Below, in pieces: positions 24,421 to 32,920 of a stretch of 43,029 nucleotides of DNA (position 1 is its first letter; each line of letters opens with the position of its first letter). Source of the stretch: Bacteroidota bacterium (GTDB taxonomy: Bacteria > Bacteroidota > Bacteroidia > Chitinophagales > Chitinophagaceae). The stretch covers positions 1 to 43,029 of the forward strand of contig JAEZDR010000073.1 in assembly GCA_023433265.1 (NCBI GenBank). Reading direction: 5' to 3'. Both the position numbers and the translations under genes were made by a program. Below the pieces are notes generated by a model, which saw only the letters and a program-made list of their open reading frames with translations, ran no database searches and was not told the origin of the DNA.

Positions 24421-25779
24421 ATGAGCAGTGCTCCACAGCAGTCACATTTGCAAATAGACATCAGCAATAAGCAGATATTGTCTATTGCTTTACCGATAGC
24501 GGCGGCAATGCTTGTGCCTCAGCTAAACTTCATAACCAATAATATCTTCCTTGCCGGCCTTGGCGAAGTCGAATTAGGTTTGGCAGGGATCACAGGAGTT
24601 TACTATCTCATTTTCGCAGTCATAGGCATGGGCTTGAATAATGGCTTACAAGCACTTATTTCAAGACGGGCAGGCGAAAACCGTATTGGAGAGATAGGCG
24701 CTTTATTTAATAACGGTCTTGCCATTGCACTGGCAATGGCACTGATAGGTATCGCAGCCACTTACCTACTCGCCCCTCCCATTCTAAGGTTTTCGATGCA
24801 TAACCAGGAACATGTGCAGGTTGCCCTCGACTTTTTGTACATCAGAATTTGGGGGTTACCCTTCCTTTATATCTACCAAATGCGCAATGCGTTGTTGGTA
24901 GGCACTAACAACAGCCGTTACCTCATCATCGGCACTTTTGCTGAAGCTATCGCTAACGTTTTCTTTGACTATGGTCTCATCTACGGTAAATTAGGTATGC
25001 CGAATATGGGTTTTAATGGTGCAGCAGTGGCCTCCATTATTGCTGAAGCTACCGGTCTATTCGTTATCTTCCTGGTAATGCGGTTTAAAGGAATCACCAA
25101 ACGACTTGAACTATTTAAACAATTTACTTTAGATAGATCTCATAGCTCACTGATCCTCAACTTATCTACACCGCTTATTTTACAACATGCCATCAGCATT
25201 ATTAGCTGGGAATTCTTCTATATCCTCATTGAACACCATGGCACCCAGGCACTGGCGGTTTCCAACACGATGCGAAACATTTTCGGAGCCTTCGGATGTA
25301 TAGTTTGGGCTTTTGCTGCCACAACAAACACGATGGTGAGCAATGTGATAGGCCAGGGCCTGGAACATAGGGTTCACGAGTTGCTTAGTAAAATTATTAA
25401 GCTATGCTTTGGCATAACCTTTTGCATCGTTTTGGTGCTGAACATTGCACCGGCAGAGATCTTGAGCATTTATGGCCAAAGTGAAGCATTTATTGAGGCA
25501 GCCGTTCCGGTTGTGCGGATTGTTTCTGTTGCTCTACTTATGATGTCGGTTGCTGTCATTTATTTTAATGCAGTAATAGGAACCGGAAATAGCAAAATTA
25601 ATCTTATTGTTGAAATAGCAGCCATAATATGTTATTGCTTATATGTTTATCTAACCCTGGAGCATTTCGATTTACACATTACTATTGGATGGATGAGTGA
25701 ATGGCTCTATTGGTCGGTACTCTTTCTACCATCTTTCCTTTACATGAGGAGCAATCGCTGGAAACTGCGCCGCATTTAA
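24421..25779 (+). CDS. MATE family efflux transporter
   Basis: 452 aa with twelve predicted membrane helices in two related halves. Signs of the family: ALPIAAAMLVPQLNFITNNIFLAGLGE near the N-terminus and the second-half counterpart STPLILQHAISIISWEFFYI. It exports cationic drugs or metabolites by Na+ or H+ antiport. Substrate unknown. ATG 24421 is the first codon of a normal N-terminus. Confidence 0.92.
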   Translation: MSSAPQQSHLQIDISNKQILSIALPIAAAMLVPQLNFITNNIFLAGLGEVELGLAGITGVYYLIFAVIGMGLNNGLQALISRRAGENRIGEIGALFNNGLAIALAMALIGIAATYLLAPPILRFSMHNQEHVQVALDFLYIRIWGLPFLYIYQMRNALLVGTNNSRYLIIGTFAEAIANVFFDYGLIYGKLGMPNMGFNGAAVASIIAEATGLFVIFLVMRFKGITKRLELFKQFTLDRSHSSLILNLSTPLILQHAISIISWEFFYILIEHHGTQALAVSNTMRNIFGAFGCIVWAFAATTNTMVSNVIGQGLEHRVHELLSKIIKLCFGITFCIVLVLNIAPAEILSIYGQSEAFIEAAVPVVRIVSVALLMMSVAVIYFNAVIGTGNSKINLIVEIAAIICYCLYVYLTLEHFDLHITIGWMSEWLYWSVLFLPSFLYMRSNRWKLRRI

Positions 25780-25824
25780 CAAAAGGGGCTATTTTATTAG
25801 CGTTTTTTAGGGCATTTTAAGAAA

Positions 25825-25847
25825 GACAGGCATCTCGCTTGCCTATC
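25825..25847. repeat. Hairpin after the MATE gene
   Basis: GACAGGCA (25825-25832) and TGCCTATC (25840-25847) pair with one mismatch around a 7-nt loop. No T run follows. It ends 7 bases before the 48-aa ORF, so it is either a weak terminator or a leader structure. Confidence 0.4.
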
Positions 25848-25854
25848 ATATTGC

Positions 25855-26001
25855 ATGAAAAGAGAAGATAAACATATCGATCAATTTGGCCACACCAATA
25901 ACAAGTTTAGAGAAGGCCGAACTAAACAGCAAGTAAATATTCAACTACCTAATTACAAGGATTTGAACGACAATAATTTGGGGAACATTTGGGATAGGTA
26001 A
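25855..26001 (+). CDS. 48-aa hypothetical protein
   Basis: ATG at 25855, TAA at 25999-26001. The product starts MKREDKHIDQFGHTNN and ends NNLGNIWDR; hydrophilic, rich in Asn, Asp and Lys, no signal peptide or membrane segment. Codon use looks like real coding sequence (many A- and T-ending codons, no rare clusters), and a 48-codon frame fills the space between the MATE gene and the convergent YkgJ gene. I do not know a family. Evidence is limited to openness and composition. Confidence 0.4.
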   Translation: MKREDKHIDQFGHTNNKFREGRTKQQVNIQLPNYKDLNDNNLGNIWDR

Positions 26002-26029
26002 TCGTAATGCTATTGCGAGTATCAGAAAC

Positions 26030-26566
26030 TTAGACCGGGATGCTGAATCCCGTTCTTTGTTTTAAGCATTCTATTACATTGAAAACAATAGGACAACGGC
26101 CATAATGCATAAAAGTGGCAAACATCCGGTTTTTGAACGCAGGCTGGTGTAGCCCCGGAAACTCCCTACACTCGGCTGGGCGGCTCAAGTAATGCTGACA
26201 TTTATTGTCGGATAGGAAATGACAGGGTATTGAATTCATGATTTGCATACTCCCCTCACTCGAGCGCTCCACGTACTTTTCCGAAAATTCACCATAGTCC
26301 AGGTCGATAGCCTCGGCAAGCCTTAACACATCTTCGTCTTCAAGGTTTATCATTAGTTGCCGGCAACAATTCCCACAGGATGTGCAGTCGATATGGGGAG
26401 ATAGCTCTTTATTCAATTCCTGTACATAACCGTCCAACTCCTCACTATCCCATTCTTTCAAGAAACCTCTAAAGGCAGTATTCTCCTCCGCTTTTACCTC
26501 GGCTATCTCCGCAATTACCGAAAGGTTCAACTCCAGCATAGCCTGCAATTTAGCCGGATAAAACAA
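26030..26566 (-). CDS. YkgJ family cysteine cluster protein
   Basis: 178 aa. A zinc- or iron-chelating domain with CTSCGNCC (C61, C64, C67, C68), then IPCHFLSDNKCQHY and RPAECREFPG, giving about eight conserved Cys. The role of the family is unclear; proposals include metal storage or Fe-S binding. The N-terminal 55 residues are helical. ATG 26539 (MLELNLS) is an alternative start. Convergent with the 48-aa ORF. Confidence 0.88.
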   Translation of the reverse strand: MFYPAKLQAMLELNLSVIAEIAEVKAEENTAFRGFLKEWDSEELDGYVQELNKELSPHIDCTSCGNCCRQLMINLEDEDVLRLAEAIDLDYGEFSEKYVERSSEGSMQIMNSIPCHFLSDNKCQHYLSRPAECREFPGLHQPAFKNRMFATFMHYGRCPIVFNVIECLKQRTGFSIPV

Positions 26567-26738
26567 TTTACCTATGAATTAGCGCAAAGAATGCAATGAG
26601 AAGTCTGAGGTGAAATATACTGCCTTGAAAAACAAACTTTTACGATTGAATTAATATGTTTCCCTGCATGATGCTGCTGATCGTGGCAAGCCGGACAGTT
26701 TTTAAGTCGTTTTTAGCTCGTACGTAAGCTTTTAGGTG

Positions 26739-26746
26739 TACTTTTG
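26739..26746 (+). promoter_or_regulatory. Promoter (-7 element) of rpsA
   Basis: TACTTTTG fits TAnnTTTG. The expected start near 26752 gives a 25-base leader before ATG 26777, with a T-rich stretch (ATTTTTTT) right before the start codon and no Shine-Dalgarno, as is usual for highly expressed genes in this phylum. Confidence 0.5.
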
Positions 26747-26776
26747 CACCCCCGAATAAACCATCGGGATTTTTTT

Positions 26777-28738
26777 ATGGAAGAAAACAATATTGTTAAC
26801 TCAAACGCTGAAGGGCAGGAACAGCAACCAGTTGCTGAACAAGCAGTGGAAACTGTTACAGCGACAACAAACACACCTGCAGAAGAAACAGCTACAGAAC
26901 CTGTTGCTGCAAAATTACCGGTTGAAGAAAGACTGGCTACTGCTCATGATGATTTTGACTGGACTGTTGACAAAAGAAACGTTAGTCACTATTCAAAAGA
27001 TGAGAAAGAAAGCTACGACAAAGTTTATGAAGGCACCTTCGTTCAGATTGAAGATGGTGAAATAGTAAACGGAACAGTAGTGGCGCTTACAAAAACCGAT
27101 GCTGTTATCAACATTGGATTTAAGAGTGATGGCCTTATTTCACTGAACGAATTCCGTGATTTAGCCAGCCTCAAAGTGGGCGAAACTGTTGAAGTTATGG
27201 TAGTAGAGAAGGAAGACAGGGATGGAAACCTTCACCTCAGCCGTAAGTCAGCAAGGATCTTCCGTGCATGGGAGCGCATTGTGGAGGTACACAAAACAGG
27301 CGAAATCGTTACAGGTATTGTTACCAGCAAAACGAAAGGTGGTCTTATCGTTGACGTATTTGGTATGGAAACGTTCTTACCAGGTTCTCAGATCGACGTT
27401 AAACCCGTTACTGACTACGACCAGTTTGTTGGTAAAACAATGGAGTTCAAGGTTGTTAAGATTAACGAAGCAATCAAAAACGCCGTTGTATCACATAAAG
27501 CCCTTATCGAAAGCGATATAGAAGCTCAAAGGGCACAGATCATGAGCCAACTTGAAAAAGGTCAGGTACTGGAAGGAACGGTTAAGAACATTACAGACTT
27601 CGGTGCATTTATGGACCTGGGTGGCTTAGACGGCTTGTTGTACATCACCGATATTTCATGGGGCCGCATCAACCACCCTTCAGAAGTGGTGAAGCTGGAC
27701 CAGAAACTACAAGTGGTAGTATTGGATTTCGACGACGACAAGAAGCGTATCAGCCTTGGCTTGAAACAACTTACTCCCCACCCATGGGATGTGCTGCCTG
27801 AAACCATTGGCGAAGGCGCAATCGTGAAAGGTAAAGTTGTAAACATTGAAGACTACGGTGCATTCCTTGAAATACTTCCGGGTGTTGAAGGCCTGGTTCA
27901 CGTTAGTGAAATTACCTGGGCTAACACACCTATCAACGCTAAAGAGTTCTTCAAACTTGGCGATGAGCATGAAGCTAAAGTGGTAACACTTGATAAAGAA
28001 ACCCGCAAAATGAGCCTTTCTATCAAACAAATGACAGAAGACCCATGGAGCAACATTGATACAAGGTTCCCAGAAGGCAGCCGCCACAAGGGTGTTGTTA
28101 AAAACATTACTCCTTATGGTGTATTTGTTGAACTGGAAGCTGGAATTGGTGGCATGATTCACATTAGCGACCTGAGCTGGTTGAAGCATTTTAACCACCC
28201 ATCTGACTATACTAAAGTAGGCCAGGAAATAGAAGTGGTTATCATGAGCATTGATAAAGAAAACCGTAAGCTTCAACTTGGCCACAAGCAACTTGAAGAA
28301 GATCCATGGAACTCGCTGGAAGATACTTTCGCAGTTGGATCAATCCATGAGGCAACAGTAATTCGCAAGGATGATAAGGGTGCTGTTGTGCAGCTTCCTT
28401 ACGGCCTTGAGGGCTTTGCTCCTAACCGTCACCTTTCAAAAGAAGATGGAAAGAGCATTGGTGCTGACGAAACAGCAGAATTCATGGTTATTGAATTTGA
28501 TCGTAACGAGAAGCGCATCGTAGTTAGCCACACCCGTATTTGGGAGCAAGCTAAGTACGAAGAGAAAGAAGCTGCTAAGAAAGAAGCTCGCGCGGATGCC
28601 GACAAGACAACAAAGGCAGTTAAGAACCTTCAAAACAAGGTTGAAAAAGCTACCCTTGGCGATCTTGGTGCACTAGCGCAGATTAAAGAGAAACTGAAGA
28701 AAGAAGAAGGTGGAGCAGAAGGTGCAAATAACCAATAA
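26777..28738 (+). CDS. rpsA: 30S ribosomal protein S1
   Basis: 653 aa with six S1 (OB-fold) repeats, from about residue 75 to 575; repeats 3 to 6 are the clearest (each like GQVLEGTVKNITDFGAFMDL). It binds mRNA on the 30S subunit. The first 65 residues are an acidic, Glu/Thr/Ala-rich tail and the last 60 are charged and helical (KEEGGAEG near the end), both longer than in E. coli S1 and usual in this phylum. The start is ATG 26777 (MEENNIVN); the TTG frame start at 26744 lies on the promoter. A strong terminator follows. Confidence 0.96.
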   Translation: MEENNIVNSNAEGQEQQPVAEQAVETVTATTNTPAEETATEPVAAKLPVEERLATAHDDFDWTVDKRNVSHYSKDEKESYDKVYEGTFVQIEDGEIVNGTVVALTKTDAVINIGFKSDGLISLNEFRDLASLKVGETVEVMVVEKEDRDGNLHLSRKSARIFRAWERIVEVHKTGEIVTGIVTSKTKGGLIVDVFGMETFLPGSQIDVKPVTDYDQFVGKTMEFKVVKINEAIKNAVVSHKALIESDIEAQRAQIMSQLEKGQVLEGTVKNITDFGAFMDLGGLDGLLYITDISWGRINHPSEVVKLDQKLQVVVLDFDDDKKRISLGLKQLTPHPWDVLPETIGEGAIVKGKVVNIEDYGAFLEILPGVEGLVHVSEITWANTPINAKEFFKLGDEHEAKVVTLDKETRKMSLSIKQMTEDPWSNIDTRFPEGSRHKGVVKNITPYGVFVELEAGIGGMIHISDLSWLKHFNHPSDYTKVGQEIEVVIMSIDKENRKLQLGHKQLEEDPWNSLEDTFAVGSIHEATVIRKDDKGAVVQLPYGLEGFAPNRHLSKEDGKSIGADETAEFMVIEFDRNEKRIVVSHTRIWEQAKYEEKEAAKKEARADADKTTKAVKNLQNKVEKATLGDLGALAQIKEKLKKEEGGAEGANNQ

Positions 28739-28759
28739 TCCTCAACTACCTTAAAAGAT

Positions 28760-28793
28760 AAATCCCGCTACCGAAAGGAGCGGGATTTTTTTA
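28760..28793 (+). terminator. rpsA intrinsic terminator
   Basis: Perfect 10-bp stem AAATCCCGCT (28760-28769) with AGCGGGATTT (28779-28788), 9-nt loop, followed by more Ts to 28792. Confidence 0.85.
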
Positions 28794-29182
28794 TTTGCAA
28801 CGACTAGAAGTGCGCATTACGGCTAATTTTCATTTTTCGGATCACCTGCGGGTAACCCAGCTATCACAGGTAGATGAATTACATTTTACGCAATCTTTAC
28901 ATTGAGACTATATTACGATCACATTAGGATCACACGACGATAACACTACATCACTTCCCATACAAGCCGCATACAAATCTATATCTACCCTACTACCATC
29001 CGATCAATCCTAAGTGTTGCGGTTATCACTCTCCACTGTCATTAGTAGTTAGTCCGGCTGTACACCAAATCTCTTATCTATGTACTAATATCTAATATCT
29101 ATGTACTAATACCCCACCCCCCTTCATTAACATTTCCTTGCACCACTGATCCTCAACCACCAACCGCTCGTCTCATCTTAGC
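28794..29182. other. Gene-free stretch after rpsA
   Basis: About 390 bases without a supported gene. The plus strand is low in G and rich in A, C and T between about 28900 and 29010. A 15-bp direct repeat ATCTATGTACTAATA occurs at 29076-29090 and 29097-29111. The right end carries the promoter for the 69-aa gene. Confidence 0.55.
29076..29111. repeat. 15-bp direct repeat, period 21
   Basis: Two identical copies of ATCTATGTACTAATA with six bases between (29076-29090 and 29097-29111). A 21-base period would put both copies on the same DNA face, as for paired protein binding sites, but this may also be a simple duplication. Confidence 0.55.
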
Positions 29183-29214
29183 TTGACATTCGCTGGCACA
29201 GAGATTGATATTTG
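29183..29214 (+). promoter_or_regulatory. Promoter of the 69-aa gene
   Basis: TTGACA (TTG 29183-29185) and GATATTTG (29207-29214, one change from TAnnTTTG) with 21 bases between. It shows that the TTG at 29183 is a -33 box and not a start codon; ATG 29225 lies 10 bases after the -7 element. Confidence 0.5.
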
Positions 29215-29224
29215 CCGGGCACAA

Positions 29225-29434
29225 ATGTTTATACAAGATATGAGAGATCAACTTACAGAACCGTTAGTAAAAATTGCAAAAGCCCATTTAAGAGAGTTAA
29301 CAACAGAAGTAAAAGAGACAATCGCCACTGAGTTTTGCGGCAGCAAATCGATTAAGCCAGAAGTGAATTTTACCTCAGCACAGCTATGGTTTATTCAAAA
29401 AAATATGAGAACTGCAGCTAGCAGAAGAAGATAG
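29225..29434 (+). CDS. Small hypothetical protein, 69 aa
   Basis: MFIQDMRDQLTEPLVKIAKA at the start, a helical charged middle (HLRELTTEVKETIATEF) and a basic end (RTAASRRR). No signal peptide or membrane segment. One Cys. Not recognised as a family. Supported by its own promoter, its own terminator at 29460-29482 and coding-like composition. The frame is open upstream to a TTG at 29183, but that codon is part of the promoter. Confidence 0.6.
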   Translation: MFIQDMRDQLTEPLVKIAKAHLRELTTEVKETIATEFCGSKSIKPEVNFTSAQLWFIQKNMRTAASRRR

Positions 29435-29459
29435 TTTTTAGGGGTTGAAATAAACTGAA

Positions 29460-29490
29460 AAGGCTGCCAAAAAGGCGGCCTTTTCTTTTT
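29460..29490. terminator. Bidirectional terminator between the 69-aa gene and the ABC gene
   Basis: AAGGCTGCC (29460-29468) pairs with GGCGGCCTT (29474-29482) with one G-U pair; TTTTCTTTTT follows on the plus strand and, on the minus strand, the A-rich left flank gives a T-rich tail. It would serve both convergent genes. Confidence 0.75.
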
Positions 29491-30253
29491 ATGCTTTTCT
29501 AAGGCTTTTACCAGTGAGATGAATAAATACATCTTCGAGATTTGCCTGCTTCACTTCCTTTGGCCTTTCAAAGCCCGTGGCCACAAGTTCATCAATAAGT
29601 TTATCGGGAGTAGCCAATGCAATAATCCTCCCGGAATCTACTATCGCTACCCTATCACAAAGTATTTCAGCTTCGTCCATATAATGGGTGGTAAGTATTA
29701 CAGTTGTTCCCTGCGATCTTATGGTTTTTATCAAATCCCACAAGTTTCGCCTTGCCTGAGGATCAAGGCCTGTGGTTGGCTCGTCAAGGAAGATGATACG
29801 CGGCTTATTTATAAGGGTTGTGGCAATAGAAAACCTTTGTTTTTGGCCACCACTCAAATGCTTGAACTGAGACCTGGCCTTATCGCGCAAGTTCACCTTG
29901 TCAAGAAAAGCCATAGCGTCTACCTTTTCGTTGTAAAGCCCGGCAAAGAGATCAATCAACTGAACAAGGGTAAGATTAGGGTAATAGCCACTGGTTTGTA
30001 ACTGAATGCCTATTCTCTTTTTAACCTCTGTAGGATGGGTGTCAATATCAAAACCATCCACTACCACCCGGCCTAGTGTTTTGGAACGTAGCGTTTCTAT
30101 AATTTCCAGCGTAGTGGATTTTCCGGCGCCGTTTGGTCCCAGCAGCCCAAATATTTCACCCTCATACACGTTGAAGCTGATGCCCTTTAATGCCTGGAAC
30201 TCACCGTAATTCTTTACGAGATTAGTAACCGAAATAATGATTTCATTTTGCAT
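29489..30253 (-). CDS. ABC transporter ATP-binding protein
   Basis: 254 aa, a single nucleotide-binding domain: Walker A GPNGAGKST (residues 39-47), Q-loop region GIQLQTSGYY, signature LSGGQKQRF, Walker B RIIFLDEPTTGLDP, switch His in LTTHYMDE. It resembles the ATPases of multidrug or ABC-2 type exporters. No permease gene is next to it: the upstream gene is a CAP lipoprotein 17 bases away and downstream is the terminator, so its membrane partner must lie elsewhere. Confidence 0.92.
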   Translation of the reverse strand: MQNEIIISVTNLVKNYGEFQALKGISFNVYEGEIFGLLGPNGAGKSTTLEIIETLRSKTLGRVVVDGFDIDTHPTEVKKRIGIQLQTSGYYPNLTLVQLIDLFAGLYNEKVDAMAFLDKVNLRDKARSQFKHLSGGQKQRFSIATTLINKPRIIFLDEPTTGLDPQARRNLWDLIKTIRSQGTTVILTTHYMDEAEILCDRVAIVDSGRIIALATPDKLIDELVATGFERPKEVKQANLEDVFIHLTGKSLRKA

Positions 30254-30270
30254 GTATAGGCGCGAAACTA

Positions 30271-30798
30271 CTATTTACGTAGGAAGATCTGGGTGAAGTA
30301 AACAATGCCTTTCGCATCTTTAGCATAGCCCAGTCCCATCAGGTTAAAGTTACCCTCCAGGTTTTTGCGGTGAGGCGCACTTTTTATCCACCCATCCACT
30401 ACATCCTTTGCCTCATCGTGTCCGAACGCCACGTTTTCTGAAGCCCCTCCTATCCTTCCTATCTGGTCCTCGATGGTTGCAATTCTTTTTTCAAAGCCGC
30501 TGTGCCCAAAAGCTGCTCTTCTTGCTGCCATATTATGGCTGTGCAAATACGCTTGTTCGCTGGCGGCCTTTTCTAGTACCAGTGGTTGCAATCCTTTCTT
30601 TTGCCGGTATTGATTAGTATAGTAAAGTACATCCTGCTCCATCTTTGCACCTGCATAAACCCGCTTCACCTCTTTAGGTTTTGGGGAAGAAGTCGTTGTT
30701 GAAGGCACAGGTGATTTAGCTGGCACTTTCTTTTTATTGCATGCGGCCAGTAGGAGCAAAATACCTGAAACAAGGAAAAACCTTATGAAAAAAGCCAT
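30271..30798 (-). CDS. CAP domain lipoprotein (SCP-like)
   Basis: 175 aa. Lipobox LLLLAACNKK with Cys20, a Pro/Thr/Ser/Lys linker, then a CAP domain from about residue 52: YTNQYRQKKGLQPL, HSHNMAARRAAFGHSG, ENVAFGH and HRKNLEGNFNLMGLGYA. CAP proteins of bacteria bind or act on surface components; activity is unknown. Outer-membrane or periplasmic lipoprotein. The ABC ATPase starts 17 bases downstream, so the two are probably in one transcript. Confidence 0.9.
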   Translation of the reverse strand: MAFFIRFFLVSGILLLLAACNKKKVPAKSPVPSTTTSSPKPKEVKRVYAGAKMEQDVLYYTNQYRQKKGLQPLVLEKAASEQAYLHSHNMAARRAAFGHSGFEKRIATIEDQIGRIGGASENVAFGHDEAKDVVDGWIKSAPHRKNLEGNFNLMGLGYAKDAKGIVYFTQIFLRK

Positions 30799-30842
30799 AG
30801 CATAAAAATACTATGGCTTCCACAATCATATTGTTAAAGAAT

Positions 30843-31865
30843 TTATTTGATATGCGACTCCAGCTCGTCCATCATATCGGAACTTCCAATAAATAATGGC
30901 GTACGCTGGTGTAACTCAGTTGGGTGGATGTCGAGTATTCGCTCCTTACCGTTAGTAGCCCTTCCTCCTGCCACTTCCACTATAAAAGCAAAAGGATTGC
31001 ACTCATACAGCAGCCTTAGCTTGCCCTTCGGCTTATCGATGGTTCCAGGGTACATAAATATCCCCCCTTTCAATAAGTTCCTATGCACATCGGCAACCAT
31101 GCTTCCAATGTATCGTTGTGTGTAAGGCCCACCATCTGATTTGGTTTTTCTTTGACAAACATTAATGTAGCTCCTAACCTTTTCTTCGTACTGGAAAAAG
31201 TTTCCATGATTTACGGAGTAAATTTTGCCTTTGGGAGGACATTTAATATCGGGATGGCTTAGTGTAAACTCACCAATCGAAGGATCAAGCGTGAACCCGT
31301 TCACTCCTCTTTTGGTTGCGTATACCAGCATTGTGCTGCTTCCGTAAACCACGTAACCGGCCGCCACTTGCCTGCTTCCCGGCTGAAGGAAATCTTCTTT
31401 AGTAGCCGGCGAACCCACCGGGCTTACGCGTTTATACACCCCGAAAATAGTACCTATGGACACGTTTACATCTATATTACCGCTACCATCCAAAGGATCC
31501 ATCAGCAATACATACTTGCTGTTATTGCTAATTTCATCATCAAAAATCACCACATCGTCCAATTCCTCGCTCGCAATACCTGCACAACTAATTCCATGTT
31601 GTAAAACGCCCGAAAACTGGTCGTTTGCGTAAACATCCAGCTTCTTAACCTCTTCTCCCTGTATGTTAGTACTTCCGGCATCGCCCAAAATATCAACAAG
31701 GCCGGCTTTATTAACTTCCACATTTACCCTTTTGGAAGCAAGCCCTATATCGCGTAACAAAGAACTTAACTCGCCTGTTGCCTGGGGAAAATCGCGCATT
31801 TGCTGAATTGTAAACTCATCCAGCGTTAAAACCCGCCTGTCAATAGTGGCCATCATATCATGCAT
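30843..31865 (-). CDS. fbp: Fructose-1,6-bisphosphatase, class 1
   Basis: 340 aa. It removes the 1-phosphate from fructose 1,6-bisphosphate in gluconeogenesis. Metal-binding motif LMDPLDGSGNIDVNVSIGT, the GTIFGVYK stretch, and the C-terminal YECNPFAFIVEVAGGRA are all present. ATG 31865 (MHDMMATIDRR) gives the normal length; the ATG frame start at 31913 adds 16 residues and lies upstream of a near-consensus -7 element (TACCTTTA, 31879-31872). Confidence 0.94.
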   Translation of the reverse strand: MHDMMATIDRRVLTLDEFTIQQMRDFPQATGELSSLLRDIGLASKRVNVEVNKAGLVDILGDAGSTNIQGEEVKKLDVYANDQFSGVLQHGISCAGIASEELDDVVIFDDEISNNSKYVLLMDPLDGSGNIDVNVSIGTIFGVYKRVSPVGSPATKEDFLQPGSRQVAAGYVVYGSSTMLVYATKRGVNGFTLDPSIGEFTLSHPDIKCPPKGKIYSVNHGNFFQYEEKVRSYINVCQRKTKSDGGPYTQRYIGSMVADVHRNLLKGGIFMYPGTIDKPKGKLRLLYECNPFAFIVEVAGGRATNGKERILDIHPTELHQRTPLFIGSSDMMDELESHIK

Positions 31866-31960
31866 TTTGCTGTAAAGGTAGCGCGAAATAGCTTTTTGCA
31901 AGCAATGGACCAACGGACGTTTTCGAATGAGTAAACAGTAACTATTTTTACAGGAAAAAG

Positions 31961-32413
31961 ATGATCATAGATCAACTGGATAACGCAACTAGGTATAGAA
32001 GTATACACCCATTGTTTGCAACAGCTTTTGAATACCTGAAAAGCCTCGACCTTTCTAATCTTACCACAGGTAAATTCGAAGTACAAGGAAGTGAAATTAA
32101 AAGCATTATTAGCGAAGGAACGGGGGTAACAAAAGAAGACTCCGTTTCAAAATTTGAATGCCACAATAAGCATATCGATATTCAATTACTGGTAGAAGGT
32201 AGTGAATCATTCGGCTGGCGAAGCAGGTTAAGCTGCACGGAGCCCAAAGGCGACTACAACCCAGAGATAGATGTTATATTCTACAACGACCAACCCGACA
32301 TGTTTTTTACCTTAAAGCCAAAACAGTTCGTGGTTTTCTTCCCTGAAGACGTGCATGCTCCACAAATAAGCAGTGGAATTATCAGGAAGGTAGTGGTTAA
32401 GATTAAGGTGTAA
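31961..32413 (+). CDS. YhcH/YjgK/YiaL family protein
   Basis: 150 aa, a cupin-like beta barrel of the DUF386 family. Motifs: FECHNKHIDIQLLVEGSE with the metal-binding His pair region, and FVVFFPEDVHAPQI near the end. Relatives are linked to sugar-acid metabolism (possible sugar isomerase or anomerase). Divergent from fbp; the neighbour is a carbohydrate enzyme but a shared pathway is only a guess. Confidence 0.9.
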   Translation: MIIDQLDNATRYRSIHPLFATAFEYLKSLDLSNLTTGKFEVQGSEIKSIISEGTGVTKEDSVSKFECHNKHIDIQLLVEGSESFGWRSRLSCTEPKGDYNPEIDVIFYNDQPDMFFTLKPKQFVVFFPEDVHAPQISSGIIRKVVVKIKV

Positions 32414-32548
32414 TTCCGTTACCTCTCTCCTGCTTATAGTTAGATATTCAAGTTATTATCATGTTTCTATTTAGAATTATTTAATTTGGCGAAACTATTA
32501 TGAACAGGCTCTTAGGCATTTTTATTGTACCCAACTGAAGATTAGAAA

Positions 32549-32920
32549 ATGTACAATATTTCAATTTTTGACGACGACGAGAATATCCTGGAGTTATGCA
32601 GTTTCATACTTGAACAGAAGGGCTATAATGTGAAAACTTTTGATAATTGCAATAACATTGTTGAAGTTGTTCGCAGCGAAAAGCCTGACTTGATATTTAT
32701 GGATAACTGGATTCCTGAAGTGGGCGGAATACAAGCTACCCGTGCGATAAAAGGGGAAGACGATCTGAAACAAATTCCTGTTATCTATTTTTCCGCCAAT
32801 AACGATATTAAGCTCCTTGCAGAAAAAGCAGGGGCAGACACTTATCTACCGAAGCCATTCGACATTTCTGATCTCGAATCTGTCGTTGAAAACACTTTAA
32901 AACCGATCGCTAAAAGTTAG
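32549..32920 (+). CDS. Single-domain response regulator
   Basis: 123 aa, only a receiver domain. Acidic pocket FDDDE (7-11), phospho-acceptor D52 in FMDNWIP, Ser82 in YFSANND and Lys102 in LPKPF. No output domain, so it probably passes phosphate on or binds a partner, like CheY or Spo0F. No histidine kinase is near. The end overlaps the stop of the convergent PBP1A gene by 11 bases. Confidence 0.92.
   Translation: MYNISIFDDDENILELCSFILEQKGYNVKTFDNCNNIVEVVRSEKPDLIFMDNWIPEVGGIQATRAIKGEDDLKQIPVIYFSANNDIKLLAEKAGADTYLPKPFDISDLESVVENTLKPIAKS

Noticed and set aside
26744..26776. rpsA start at TTG 26744
   Set aside because: It lies in the -7 promoter element; ATG 26777 is downstream and gives a normal N-terminus.
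27707..28291. 194-aa frame opposite rpsA
   Set aside because: Antisense shadow of the repeated S1 domains; no signals of its own.
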